From positions 11,677,702 through 11,741,701 of the forward strand of contig CM068545.1 in the NCBI GenBank assembly GCA_035048495.1: a stretch of 64,000 nt of DNA, written 5' to 3'. Below the pieces are notes generated by a model. That model was not told the origin of the DNA. It made no database searches and was given only the letters and a program-made list of their open reading frames with translations. Shown here one piece after another: positions 10,754 through 20,839 of this stretch. Source of the DNA: Euptelea pleiosperma (taxonomy: Eukaryota > Streptophyta > Magnoliopsida > Ranunculales > Eupteleaceae). A program made the translations under genes and the position numbers. Numbering within the stretch: position 1 is the stretch's first letter; each line of letters opens with the position of its first letter.

Positions 10754-12202
10754 TTACATGTATTCGTTGATGTCCAAGATATCGGGGATTTCGAACTTCA
10801 ACATGTTGCTGCAGTAGCTATCCCTCTCATCTTCTGTGCTGCTATTGATATACGTTGACGACGAGTTCAACGGAGTCGGGCTCGATGAAGGAGTCGATAG
10901 AACCGAAACAAATTTGAAATTCTGGTTCCCGTTGTTGTTGTATTGGAAGTTCGAGTTTTCGGATAGAAGGACGTCGGCAAAGGATTGATCAGAGGCACCA
11001 TAGTAATCATAATTGGGTAGAGGAACAGAATTTTCCATAAAATTACAAGGTACTACATTGTTTTGCCACACATTTGGTTGGGAATTCTGGCAGCTAATGT
11101 TGGTAGGATTTTGTTGAAATTGATCCGCATTTGCTTGAACGAGTTGGGTTTCATCTAGAAATGGAGCACTTGATGTGGTGCACCCTGGAATTTCTTGAAT
11201 TGGGTTCTGGAGTTGCATAGGTTGGAAGGATTGAAATTCATTTTGGAGTTGGGGATTGCAGAGTTGGTTTTCTTGAAGATTTTGTAAAAGGAACTCCGAA
11301 TTCTCACGTTGGGACGATAGGAGACTGGTAGCTAGCCTTAGGAGTTCTGGATTAACAAGAGGTTGGATCCCAAGCAACCTTGAAACATTCATTTGAGATG
11401 GGTTATAGAAGGATGAATTGAGAATTGAAGAGAGGTCTAAAAGATCAAGACGGGGACTATGCGTTACGGGATCAATCCCCATTCGAAGCAGCCTCTTTCT
11501 AATGTGTGTGTTCCAGTAGTTCTTGATTTCATTGTCTGTTCTTCCTGGTAAGCGAGCAGCAATGGCAGACCACCTAAGATTTGGAAAATAAAAATAAATT
11601 AATAAAGATGCCAAAAAAACTTATGTCACTAATACAATCATACACACATAGTTCTTGCAAAACATTTTGACTTTTCACAAAACAGAGTGAATTATAGAGA
11701 AGATGGAAGTCCATGAAGTAGGTATATTTCAATTAATTATATATTTTTTTCTTCTTTTTATCAAAAGAGTCCTAACAATAAAATTAAAATAAAAAAAGAG
11801 TAAATAGTCTTACTTGTTCCCAAGAATACTATGTAATTGGATTATCGTCTCTTCTTCTTCGAAAGAGAATCTCCCTCTCTTGATGTCAGGTCTGAGATAA
11901 TTCGTCCATCGAAGGCGACAGCTCTTTCCACATCTTTGAAGCCCTGTACAAGTTGAGAGGAAAAAAAAAACCATTTTGTTCAATTATAAGAAAATGAACC
12001 TTGCTAAATCTTTAGACTTAGAGAAACAAGAGAATTATCGAGATAATTCACGTTGAAGAAATCGTTTACCGGCATTCTTCGGGAGTGTTCGCCAACTGCC
12101 GTGGCCGTGTTTCTGGATATAATCCATTAGCTTCTGATCCTCTTCTGGAGTCCATGGCCCCTTCTTCAGTCCATTTTTATCACAACAAGGTGCTCTTCCC
12201 AT
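10754..12202 (-). CDS. R2R3-MYB transcription factor, subgroup 11 (MYB41/74/102-like)
   Basis: Three exons on the minus strand: 12202-12070, 11943-11814 and 11573-10754, with GT-AG introns in the two positions conserved in plant R2R3-MYBs. Joined length is 360 residues. Exon 1 starts [12 protein letters not shown]2 spans about residues 14-64 (tryptophans in GPW, GSWRTL, LRWTNY) and R3 about 67-115 (F in GRFSF, W in NKWSAI and NYWNTH). Downstream, [20 protein letters not shown] and [13 protein letters not shown] are the conserved blocks of subgroup 11, whose Arabidopsis members act in osmotic, wound and cuticle/suberin responses. The R3 bHLH-interaction signature is absent, so it is not an obvious anthocyanin partner. 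The tail is rich in N, Q and S and ends in an acidic segment, as expected of an activation domain. No damage is seen. Stress responsiveness is inferred from family only. Confidence 0.93.
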
Positions 12203-12216
12203 GGTGTCACAAGTTT

Positions 12217-12240
<24 letters not shown>
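12217..12240 (-). repeat. (CT)n tract in the MYB 5' UTR
   Basis: An AG run on the plus strand, so a pyrimidine CT run on the transcribed strand, 15 bp upstream of the MYB ATG. Such tracts are common in plant leaders. The antisense open frames over it (12085-12294, 12207-12410) are by-products. Confidence 0.75.
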
Positions 12241-12250
<10 letters not shown>

Positions 12251-12338
12251 GAAGAGGGAGAGGGGTGGATAGAAGGTTAAACGAGAGAAGTTGAAGTTTG
12301 TAAGAAAAGTGAATTGAAGGTCGTATGGGAGGAGGGCG

Positions 12339-12349
12339 TATATATATAG
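12339..12349 (-). promoter_or_regulatory. TATA box of the MYB gene
   Basis: Minus-strand TATATATA sits about 140 bp upstream of the ATG at 12202, a plausible core promoter position giving a leader of roughly 105-110 nt with the CT tract in it. Confidence 0.6.
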
Positions 12350-12399
12350 ACGGGATTGTGTAAGAAAGAGGAGAAGTCAAAGGGATTCGGTGCCGGCCT

Positions 12400-12765
12400 T
12401 TGTTTATCACACAAGAGACGTGTCTCTCTTTTGGGAGATCAGTCTTTTTTACAGGGAAAAAAAAAAATCCTCATTAAAACGTACCTCCCTTCGCACAGTC
12501 ACCACTTACAAATCGTTTTCCCGCCGAGGGCTCATCTCGCTTTCTCGATTCACATTAGCTGTCACCAACATGATGTCGCCACGTATCCCCTCAACTGACG
12601 CTTTCAAGACCGTATAACAGGGACTTTCCGCCGTCCCCTCTTGCATGGCTCCAAGCCGAGTTGAATTGGGTTGGGCCGCCTCATTTTTGTTTTTTTATTA
12701 GTAGTAATCGAAATTTATTAACAAATGAGTGAGAAGATGATAATTTTTAATTCATGAGGGCTGCA
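12400..12765. other. Upstream region of the MYB gene, no further gene
   Basis: Presumed promoter of the minus-strand MYB. It contains 'gccacgtat' and 'gtcacc'-like strings but no motif I would call with confidence. The plus-strand open frames at 12356-12617 are not protein-like. Confidence 0.4.
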
Positions 12766-12769
12766 TTTG

Positions 12770-13040
12770 TCTGTGGGGCATATAAAATGCACCACATGGC
12801 ACACTCTCTAGGGCCCACTGACCCATGAATCATTGGCTCACCCTTGATGGGCCTACACATCTAAAATTAGCCTGACCCTTGGATTTGACCATTTTTCTTG
12901 GGTGATTTCTAGCCCTAATTAATTTGGATTCAAGCATCTTTTAAGGGTATCACAAATCAAGCCGATTGTTGGTCATTCATAGGTTAGTGGGTCCAAAAGA
13001 GTGCCACGTGGCTCTTTTAATATGGTTCATGAAATGTAAC
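12770..13040. mobile_element. Family B-related MITE (variant core)
   Basis: Inverted arms: 'accacatggcacactctctagggcc' at the left and its counterpart around 'gggtccaaaagagtgccacg' at the right. The middle includes 'gatttctagccctaatt' and 'aatcaagccgat', the signature of the related variants at 16.0 and 19.3 kb. No TSD assigned. Confidence 0.6.
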
Positions 13041-13044
13041 CATA

Positions 13045-13785
13045 ACACAAATATCTAAACTATAGTCTAATTTTTTTCCCATCTAGTCTAAACTCTAAAC
13101 TTTGCTTTCTGTTGCTTGATAGAGCCAAAAAAAAAAAAAGTCAAAAGGTTGAATTGGAACTAATTATCCGTTTAACTTATTTGATGAAGTTTGTAATTTT
13201 TTCTATTCAAAGAAAAAAGGTCAAAAGATTGTGAGACTTTGTTTTTTCATTGGGAGACTCAAGTGGCTGTGATACTTATCACATGAGTTCAAATAATTAT
13301 TGGGGTATTTTGTTAAGATGTATATCTCATGTATGTGATAATTGTAAATGATTGATCACTTGGTGGGCCTACGTACTCATCACTGGCCTATATATAGCTC
13401 AATAATCGAGTCAGTTGATTATCTAAAACATCTGGATCATAACATTCCTTGTTCTAATTATTTGGTGGGCCACCTCTTGGGTGGGAATGAATGGTGTAAT
13501 TGTATGGTTTGGAGCTAATCCTGGTGGTTAGAATCATGAATTAGTGCAACTTTTGGACTAAATGGATGGTCCTGATCGATCATTCGGTGCTCCGCATGTA
13601 TGCTATTGGGTGAGAACACCATAAATGTTTGTTCTTGGCACTCACATTATATTATTTCATTTGTTTCCCTCTGTAGAAACTCAGCCTGTCAAGTAATTGT
13701 TTAAAAGTTCGAAAATCAAATAACTCACTTAAGTGCAAAATGCTAATCATTGAGACCCAGTTAAGAAAAGATAATTATTGTGTCC
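13045..13785. other. Intergenic, no gene recognised
   Basis: AT-rich sequence with an A-run near 13126-13140. No coding signal or clear repeat ends. Confidence 0.5.
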
Positions 13786-13789
13786 AACT

Positions 13790-14095
13790 GCGTTTGACTC
13801 AAACTAAACACTGCCGGGCCCACATGGGTGAGCCCCTACTCCCTCGGGCTGTTTTTGGGTGAGAATTATCTCCTCGCCCAAAAAAAAAATCAGGACAGTC
13901 TGAGTTTTCTGACCCACCAAAATGTGCTCTTCATTCAGAGCGGTTCATTTTTCAAAGATCAAATTTGGTGGGGTCAGAAGCTTCAGAATGGTATGATGAT
14001 CTCAGTGATGAGGAGATCATCCAAACCCAAAATCAGCCCAGGGGCTCTCCCATGAGGGCCCCACAGCACTCGTTTGAGTCAAACCACCGGAGACC
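13790..14095. mobile_element. Palindromic MITE related to family A
   Basis: 'gtttgactcaaac' at the left pairs with 'gtttgagtcaaac' at the right, and 'gggcccacatgggtgagccc' with 'ggctctcccatgagggcccc'. Interior strings such as 'gatgaggagatcatcc' match the family A core. The TSD is not clear. Confidence 0.6.
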
Positions 14096-14099
14096 TTGT

Positions 14100-14980
14100 A
14101 ACAACCTTAAAAAGTTGTTTCAATAAATATGGTCTACAGAGGCGTGTGGTGCACATGCAGAGTGATCCGTTGCCACCATTCGAAGGTCCCACCTGGAAAG
14201 GGATATATAGATTGGATGGTTACGATCATCCAATCCTAGGTGGGGTCCATCTAAAGTGTAATTAGGAGGCCCCAGTACAAGTGTCGTCCTTTAATCGGGT
14301 GCAGTAACAAACGGATCCTTACTTTATTACGGAGCAGTAATAAACGTTCTGATCGATCCATCTCTTGGCCAACCTTTTCTCGCTGTCAAGAAAAAGCTTC
14401 TAGAAATCGATTTCTTGACTTAGGGCATAGAGTGAGTGACAGATTCCACTTTTGAGGCGTTGCTTTTGCGTCTCCTCGATGATATAATTTGCTTCTTTCT
14501 AATCCCCTTTTTCCTCTTTCCGTCAAACCTTCTGGCTGAAACCCAAAAATTCGTAAGACCTTTCGATTGGCACTTAGTAAGGAGTTCTAATGTTTTTTCT
14601 CATCTTCTTCTTCTTCTTCTTGGTGACGATGTAGAGATGTAGACAATGACGCCAAGGTAGCAAATCTATGATGGTTGGCCCCACCCATGTGTAAACATGA
14701 CCTCAAGGCCACCATTGGTTAACCCATATAAGAATTAGGTCTACACTCTTCGTACCTGGAAGTCTGGAACCCTAGTAGTTAGTAAGTTCGCCTATTACAT
14801 ATAGGCTAAAATTTTCAAAGATTCGGTTAAATTCATGTATTTTATTAGGATCTGTATTAATTTCACTAGAGATCGATGAGCGTCTTGTGAAGGCCGTGTG
14901 AGGGGCGTCCCCCAACCCTGGTTTTGGCTTTAAAGTAGTATAGAATCTATAGATACATGTGTGGTGTATTGTACACAAAT
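14100..14980. other. Intergenic, no gene recognised
   Basis: Two short open frames (14074-14265 and 14436-14642) have no recognisable content. A (CTT)n run lies near 14605-14622. Confidence 0.5.
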
Positions 14981-14990
14981 TATTTTTGAA

Positions 14991-15354
14991 GGGTCGGGGT
15001 CCGGTGACCAACAGTTTTGACCGACATTTTTTACCAACACACTCATAGAAGATGAATCAATGGCTGATTTTTGGTGAGGATGATCTCCTCACCATATAGA
15101 TAACCCCAACAAAAAATCAGCCCATTCTAAAATTTCTAACCCCCTTAAATGTGGTTTTCAAGTTACACGGTTAAAATTGACGGTGCATAATTCTTCAACT
15201 TCTAAACCAGTCCATGAATATCAGAATGATTTGAATTTTTGTGAGGATAATCTCCTCACCATAGAGATCATCCTCACCAAAATTCAGCCATTGATTCATT
15301 TTCTGAGGGTACACCAAGGCGTTGGTCAAAACTGTTGGTCACCGAACCTGACCC
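14991..15354. mobile_element. Family A MULE-type MITE (364 bp)
   Basis: Ends GGGTCGGGGTCCGGTGACC and its inverted complement GGTCACCGAACCTGACCC. TSD atttttgaa (14982-14990) and atttttaaa (15355-15363), one mismatch. The interior holds the 'gaggatgatctcctcacc' palindrome typical of the family. The open frames 14772-15011 and 15177-15362 are shadows. Confidence 0.8.
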
Positions 15355-15516
15355 ATTTTTAAATTATTAAAACTTTTAAACTTCTTTACCGAATTTTCGA
15401 GTGACAACCCCATATTATAATTGAATTTTTTTGTAACAATAATTGAACTTTGTCCCTATGGTATTTTAGCCATATGCCGAATTGCTAACTATGATTACTC
15501 TACAGTTCAATTAGTC

Positions 15517-15639
15517 TTTTTTTTTGTTAGTTAAGCCTGTTTTTAAAGAGACTAGTAATTTGGTGAAGGCGGGTTTTGAACCCAGCTCTATGGTATCATC
15601 ACCCACAAACTTTACCAACCAAGCAAGCTGGCACCTTCT
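15517..15639 (-). mobile_element. tRNA-derived SINE with perfect 16-bp TSD
   Basis: On the minus strand the element starts with a tRNA-like head containing an A-box-like 'gcttggttggtaaag' and a B-box-like 'gggttcaaaaccc', then a short body ending in an A-run (plus-strand T-run just inside 15517). The direct repeat tacagttcaattagtc is perfect at 15501-15516 and 15640-15655. Perfect TSDs suggest a fairly recent insertion. At 123 bp it is short for a plant SINE. Confidence 0.8.
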
Positions 15640-16009
15640 TACAGTTCAATTAGTCCTACCAAAGAAATCTTTTATACCGAAAAATCCCAACGTGATCGGA
15701 TAACCGATACCGTCCAATTTATGGACTATTTTCTACTTTTTTTTCTGAACCATTCAATATCTTTGAAATTCGATCAAGATCTCATTGGTGATACCTGCGC
15801 TGGTACATGAATAGAGAGAGAAGGCATCCTACAAGAAAGACCTTTTGGGTCAAACTTTTTGCGACACCCACCGGTGTGAAAAACATTTCACAACTTCTAT
15901 AGTTCAAATTCATTGTGTCAAGGCTAAAGACGGTGTTAGGTGGGACGGACAAAAATTGTACGCTGCATCAGCATTGCAGGAAAAATGTTTGCTCCAGCCT
16001 CCAGGCCTG

Positions 16010-16350
16010 GTGGACTGTGGACAGAGGTTAATTTGATCCAACAACATCCCCCCTCTTCCGGGTCCACTGACCCCATGAATGTGGCTCACTGCTTAGTGGT
16101 CCTACATACCAAAAATATTGATTGATGATTTCTAGCCGTTGATTCTAGCTTTTTTTTTTTTTTTAATCATGGGCTTCACGATCATATGCCCTTGTTTGGA
16201 TTTCAGGTCCATAATGAAAACTGCTAGAATTAAACAGCTAGAAATTACCAATCAGGCTGATTTTTGGTTTGTGGGGGTATGAAGAGGTGGGCCAAATACT
16301 CATGAAGTCAGTGGGCCCCCGAAAGAGTATGCTACGAGTCGCAAACTTTG
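16010..16350. mobile_element. Family B-related MITE (variant core)
   Basis: Left arm '...gggtccactgaccccatgaat' mirrors right arm '...gaagtcagtgggccccc'. The middle has 'gatttctagccgttgattc' and 'agctagaaattaccaatca' in inverted orientation and a run of T near 16152-16167. No TSD assigned. Confidence 0.6.
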
Positions 16351-16359
16351 TTTTTTCCA

Positions 16360-17655
16360 AACAAAAATGAAAGCTAAGCCAGGGAGAACACACTCGGCTC
16401 AGAGCCAGCTGCACCGGCGAAGTCCACGCTCACATGCATGAGCTAGGGCATTAACGTCAAAATATTAATTTGTACCGTTGTTATATATTTTCCTTTTAAA
16501 ATATTTCGCTCGTTATCCTCAGTCCTCACCTCAATTATACACTATCGCATGACGACCTCCAAACACGAATCCCCTCCCTTATTTAATTTTTAACATTATG
16601 ACGTGGAATCATCCCTTATACGTGTCCCCACCCAATTCATTAAATTTCCCAACTGGGGACCACATTAAAGGAAAAAAAAAAAAAAAAAACCTAACCTAAT
16701 CAGCCCATATAAAAACCTGCCACATCACCCTTAATGACATCTGTCCCTCCTGTCTACTTCCAACAACAAGCCTCTACTCTGTTGACGTGTGGTGTCTCAT
16801 TGCTTACATGAGAAGCATGCAATTTCCTCTCTTCTTCTCTCGATCATTTATGTTTTATAAGTAGAATAAATGTGAAACCCTATTCAAAGCCATTGAAAAC
16901 CATGTGTTCATTGTCTCATCCACCTCTAACAATAATGTTTTGGTCAAATATTATTTTATTCCATCTACTAAGATTTGCCCTAGCTTTTCAATGTATAACG
17001 GATTTTTAATTTGACCAACCATTCTGTTAAAACCCTATAAAATACCATCCAAATAATTAAGTTTTAGTCTAATACTATATGCTTTAATACGTCTCCTCTC
17101 GTTAATTAGATTAACGCGATGAGCATAATCTTCGCATTATGTCTCCGTGTTCGGTGTCACCGAGACACACCCCCCACATTTGTTTTATGAGGATTGCTAA
17201 TTAGGGTTTATGCGCTTAAAAAATAAAACGCTTCGATCTGGTTTGCTTGTGCATGGGTTAACCAAATAAGTAACCAACGTTTGTAGAGTTGACTAACTGA
17301 TATATATACAAATTTGGTAGATTATCTAAATATTGTTAGTGTCTGTTGTGAGGTGTCCAACGGCTCCAACAAACATTGAATATCAATAGGTTTTAAGCGA
17401 GCATGCACATACCTTACGGGTTTTTTTTTTTTTTTTACCGATACGGGATCTAAGCATGTGTGGATGGAGTATAATGTGGCTACTATTCTAGGTTACCCAT
17501 GCAATTTATTTTATTTTTTTTTAAAGTACGTAGTCGTATATCGAGTCCACACGGGTTATACTCTAATGGGAGCGGGCGAAGGAAGATGTCGATTAGTATT
17601 ATATTAAGGAGAAGAGGATACACTTGGCCCTAATTAACTGTATAATCGAACTCGA
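16360..17655. other. Intergenic, no gene recognised
   Basis: AT-rich sequence with homopolymer runs (A-run 16672-16690, T-run 17420-17434). Nothing coding is evident. Confidence 0.5.
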
Positions 17656-17663
17656 ATTACGTA

Positions 17664-17829
17664 CACGTGGTTGAGCATGACATGTAGATGATTAAATTAC
17701 ATATGTACCTGGATCACACGGTCCATTGCAGAATCTAGAAAATGCACACGTGGTCGAACATGATATGTAGATGATGAAATTACATATGTTCTTGGATCAC
17801 ACTGTCCATCGCATAATCTAGGTGACATA
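17664..17829. repeat. 83-bp tandem duplication containing CACGTGG
   Basis: Two adjacent units starting with cacgtggt at 17664 and 17747. Both contain 'gatatgtagatgat'-type and 'ggatcacac'-type strings and end 'atctag'. The units differ at about a dozen positions. Each carries a CACGTGG G-box core, but no nearby gene is seen for it to regulate. Confidence 0.75.
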
Positions 17830-18239
17830 ATCATACGCGAAGTTGGTCATGTGGTCTATAGTTACCGTGAAGTTTTATTCTAATCCGCATGTTGACGTGG
17901 TGATGGGATTGATTGTTAATCTTGTGTGTGATCTAATCTCTGATCCGATCCGAAACTTCAAGGATGGATTTGCAGGAAAGGAATATTGCCTAAACATCGA
18001 TCAGATTATGGAAAAATGGTGGTCTAAAGTCTAAAACTTGCCAAAGTAGAGAAGTATAAAGTCAGTTGGCCAACAACTAATTTTAAACCAAAACGCTGTT
18101 AAGTGTTTACTAATAGCTAGAATCTAGTTGGCAAAAAGTTGCCGAATCAACTCAACTCAGTCCAGAACTTGAGCGAGTTAGAGGAGCAACTCGGTTTCTT
18201 GGACACTCAATAGAACTTCTGTTGTAATATTCTAAATAC

Positions 18240-18375
18240 AACTGTTATAAAACACCAATCTGGATGATTTTCGTATGTAGGCCCACAATAGGGATGGGCC
18301 AAACATCCATGCAGTCATCGGTCTCTAAGAGTATGACACATGGCATTTTTAGGTGCATGCCCAGGCGAGATTTGA
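18240..18375. repeat. Half copy of a family B-like MITE
   Basis: Only the right arm remains: 'accaatctggatgattttcg', 'gatgggccaaacatccatgc', 'agtatgacacatggca'. The left arm is missing. Confidence 0.5.
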
Positions 18376-18424
18376 GAGAGGGTGGTCATTCTCCATTTAG
18401 CTATAGGTTAAAAGGGTATTTTGG

Positions 18425-18740
18425 GGAGGGTCATGATGTAACAAGGTAGACATGATGCCACAAGGGTCTGGTATAGCGCTTTTTGTTACCGCTGTCGTAT
18501 GGACCCACTGACCGGATAGATGTTTAGCCCACCCTTTGGTAAACATTCATACCAAAAATCAGCTTGTTCGATGATTTTTAGCCATTGGATTTAGTAGACA
18601 AAAATTTTTGTTGAATCCAACGGCTAGAACCATGCTTTAAAAAATACTAAAATCTAATGGCTAAAGATTACCTATCGTGGTGATTTTTGTATGTATATCT
18701 AGCAAGGGATGGGCTAACTCCACGCGTCAAAGGGCTCAGT
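18425..18740. mobile_element. MITE related to the 53.75-kb element
   Basis: Shares 'gggtcatgatgtaacaag', 'ggatagatgtttagcccac', 'accaaaaatcagcttgtt' and 'gatttttagcc' with 53748-54131. Its right end is degraded, and no TSD is visible. Confidence 0.55.
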
Positions 18741-18789
18741 GCTTTTAACAAAGTTTGAAAGTTGCTATACAATATTACTTTTGTAGGTT

Positions 18790-20486
18790 GATTCTATGTT
18801 TGTTGCAGGATCAAGCATCGAGGAAATTAATACTCTGACGCCACAATTTTCAAAAGAATTTGCAATGAAAGATTTGGGTGCGGCAAAACAAATTCTCAAT
18901 ATGAGATTAGAAGAGACAAGATGAATCGTATGTCGAAATTGTCCTAAGTAGTGTATATTAAAAAGGTGCTCAGCAAATTCAACATGAATGATACAAAACC
19001 AATCGACACTCCCTTAGTCACTCCAGGCTTCCTAAGAGCACCTCCAACAACAATTCATATTATTTAGCCATTTCAAAATAAAGTGAAAAAGGCCTCTCTA
19101 GCAGTGTCTCCAACTGCTTAGCCGTATTTGGAGATTAGCTAAAAGCACTCCTCTCATCTCCAAATATAGAGATCTATTTCCTTAATTAGCTATATCTCCC
19201 AAGCTATGAGACATTTACCATTTACCCTTTTAGTATAAAAGCATTAAAACAAAAGTTTATTGCATGTTTCATGTAGCACACTCTTGGAGTCCACTGTCTG
19301 TATACATATTTGGCCCATCCTAGGTGGAAATAGGATGAAAATCATCCCACTGATGGTTTTTAGTTGTTGGATTTGATCTTTTCATGGGTTGATTTTTAGC
19401 CCTCTAATTGGATCATTATTAGGGATACTGAAATCCAACGGCTAGAAATCACCATTCAGGCTTATTTTTTTTAATCTCCGATTCCACCAAAGAGTTGGTC
19501 AAACATCCATACGGGCAGTTTTCTCCAAGAATGTGCCATGTGTCCACGTCTCTTAGATGCCTCTCTTGAAGTTTACTAAATTTTAGGGTATTTTGGTGAT
19601 TTTACTATATTTCTTGGTTATTTTGTAGTAGCTGATGGAGATAACACATTTTTGTTAAAGTTCTCATCGGTAAAAAGGGTTGATTGTTAGCCAAACATGA
19701 AAATAGCTATGTAGAACTGTTGGAGATGCTCTAAACCTAAGTCACGGTGGGAACATGCATATATATGCCCAAAGTACCACATGCTTTAGCTATTGGCAAC
19801 CTAATGTATGCTATGGTTTGTGAGACTAGATATAGCATTCAATGGGAGTCATTAGCAGGTTTATGTGTAACCCAGGAAAACAACATTGGGAAGCAGTGAA
19901 GTGAATTAGCAGGTACTTCAGAAATATTACAGATCCATCATTGTGCTTTGGAGGTTCGATGACAGGTGATATTGACAATAGGAGAAGCACCGCAAGATAT
20001 GTGTTCACTTTAGGCAGTGGAGCAATGAGTTGGGTTTCACAATTACAGAAAAGTGTTGCCCCTTCTACAATAGAAATAGAATATGTTGCAGCTACAAAAG
20101 CTAGCAAGGAAATGATACGTTACGAAGGTTTATGGAAGAATTTGATAAGCAAGAAAACATCAAGCCATATAATGATAGTCAGAGTGCTATTCATCTCATA
20201 AAAAATTCAGCATGTCATTCCAGTACAAAGCACATATACACTTGAGATACCAGTTCATTCGACTGATTTTAGAAGATGTACTGTTTGACCCTAGAGAAGA
20301 TCTCCACAAGTCAAAATCTAGCAGAAATGTTAACTAAGGTGGTTACAATAGAGAAATTGAAGCTGTATTCAGCCTTAGTTGGTCTTGGAGCTTGAAGATC
20401 ATGATGAAATTGTCCAACTGTGTTCAACTACACTAATTACCTATGGTTTCAGTGCAGCTATTGTGATCAGTCTTCAAGTGGGAGAT
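18790..20486 (+). pseudogene. Decayed Ty1/copia pol relic (reverse transcriptase C-terminus and RNase H)
   Basis: Plus-strand remains of a copia pol end. About 18795-18925 reads AGSSIEEINTLTPQFSKEFAMKDLGA in the RT connection region; 19760-19860 has MPKVPHALAIGNLMYAMVCE; 19960-20140 has DIDNRRSTARYVFTLGSGA and TIEIEYVAATKASKEM, the copia RNase H core. Several frameshifts and stops separate these blocks, and a Tourist-like element lies between them (19036-19731). The frames end near 20395, followed by a purine-rich tract (gtgggagat) just before 20487. It cannot make a functional product. Confidence 0.85.
19036..19731. mobile_element. Tourist-like MITE (PIF/Harbinger type) inside the copia relic
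   Basis: Ends GAGCACCTCCAACA and its inverted complement TGTTGGAGATGCTC, flanked by TAA on both sides (19033-19035 and 19732-19734), the typical 3-bp TSD of this superfamily. The copia coding match resumes on the far side. It carries a family B-like MITE in its middle (about 19265-19545, with 'ggcttatttttt' and 'gtgccatgtgtcc'). Confidence 0.75.
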
Positions 20487-20835
20487 TGATGGGATTGTGC
20501 CCTCCAAGGCAAATTTTTAATATTTTCTTTATATGAAAATGTAATCCTGCAGACTAATCCAGTCCATTCGTTATAAGGTCAGATTCAACGGTTGTTATTG
20601 GTTCCAGGGTTATGACTTCTTTTTTAAATCATCTTTAATTGTTTTGGGTTGTATGACTCAGGAGAATTTGAGAGATTGGGTCTTAAGGTTTCTTTTTTTA
20701 CTCTTGTAAAATGAAGAGGAGGCATGTTCCCTTTTATGGTGATCTCTCGTTCTCACTAGTGAACTGGTGGCGATCTCTGTGGACGCAGGCCACATCGGGT
20801 GAACCACGTTTATCTCATGTTGTGGACAAAAAAGA
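20487..20835 (+). mobile_element. 3' LTR remnant of the copia relic
   Basis: Starts TGATGGGATTGTGCC directly after a polypurine tract (gtgggagat). Contains 'actggtggcgatctctgtgg' and 'cgggtgaaccacgtt', which are typical of the end portion of copia LTRs. The 3' boundary is approximate and no second LTR is seen in the window. Confidence 0.6.
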
Positions 20836-20839
20836 TTGA

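Noticed and set aside
11574..11614. Upstream extension of MYB exon 3 (start at 11614)
   Set aside because: This is intron sequence read through; the MYB repeat continues in exon 2 through a canonical donor at 11813 and acceptor at 11574.
12085..12617. Short open frames on both strands near the MYB start
   Set aside because: They overlap exon 1, the CT leader and the promoter of the MYB gene on the other strand.
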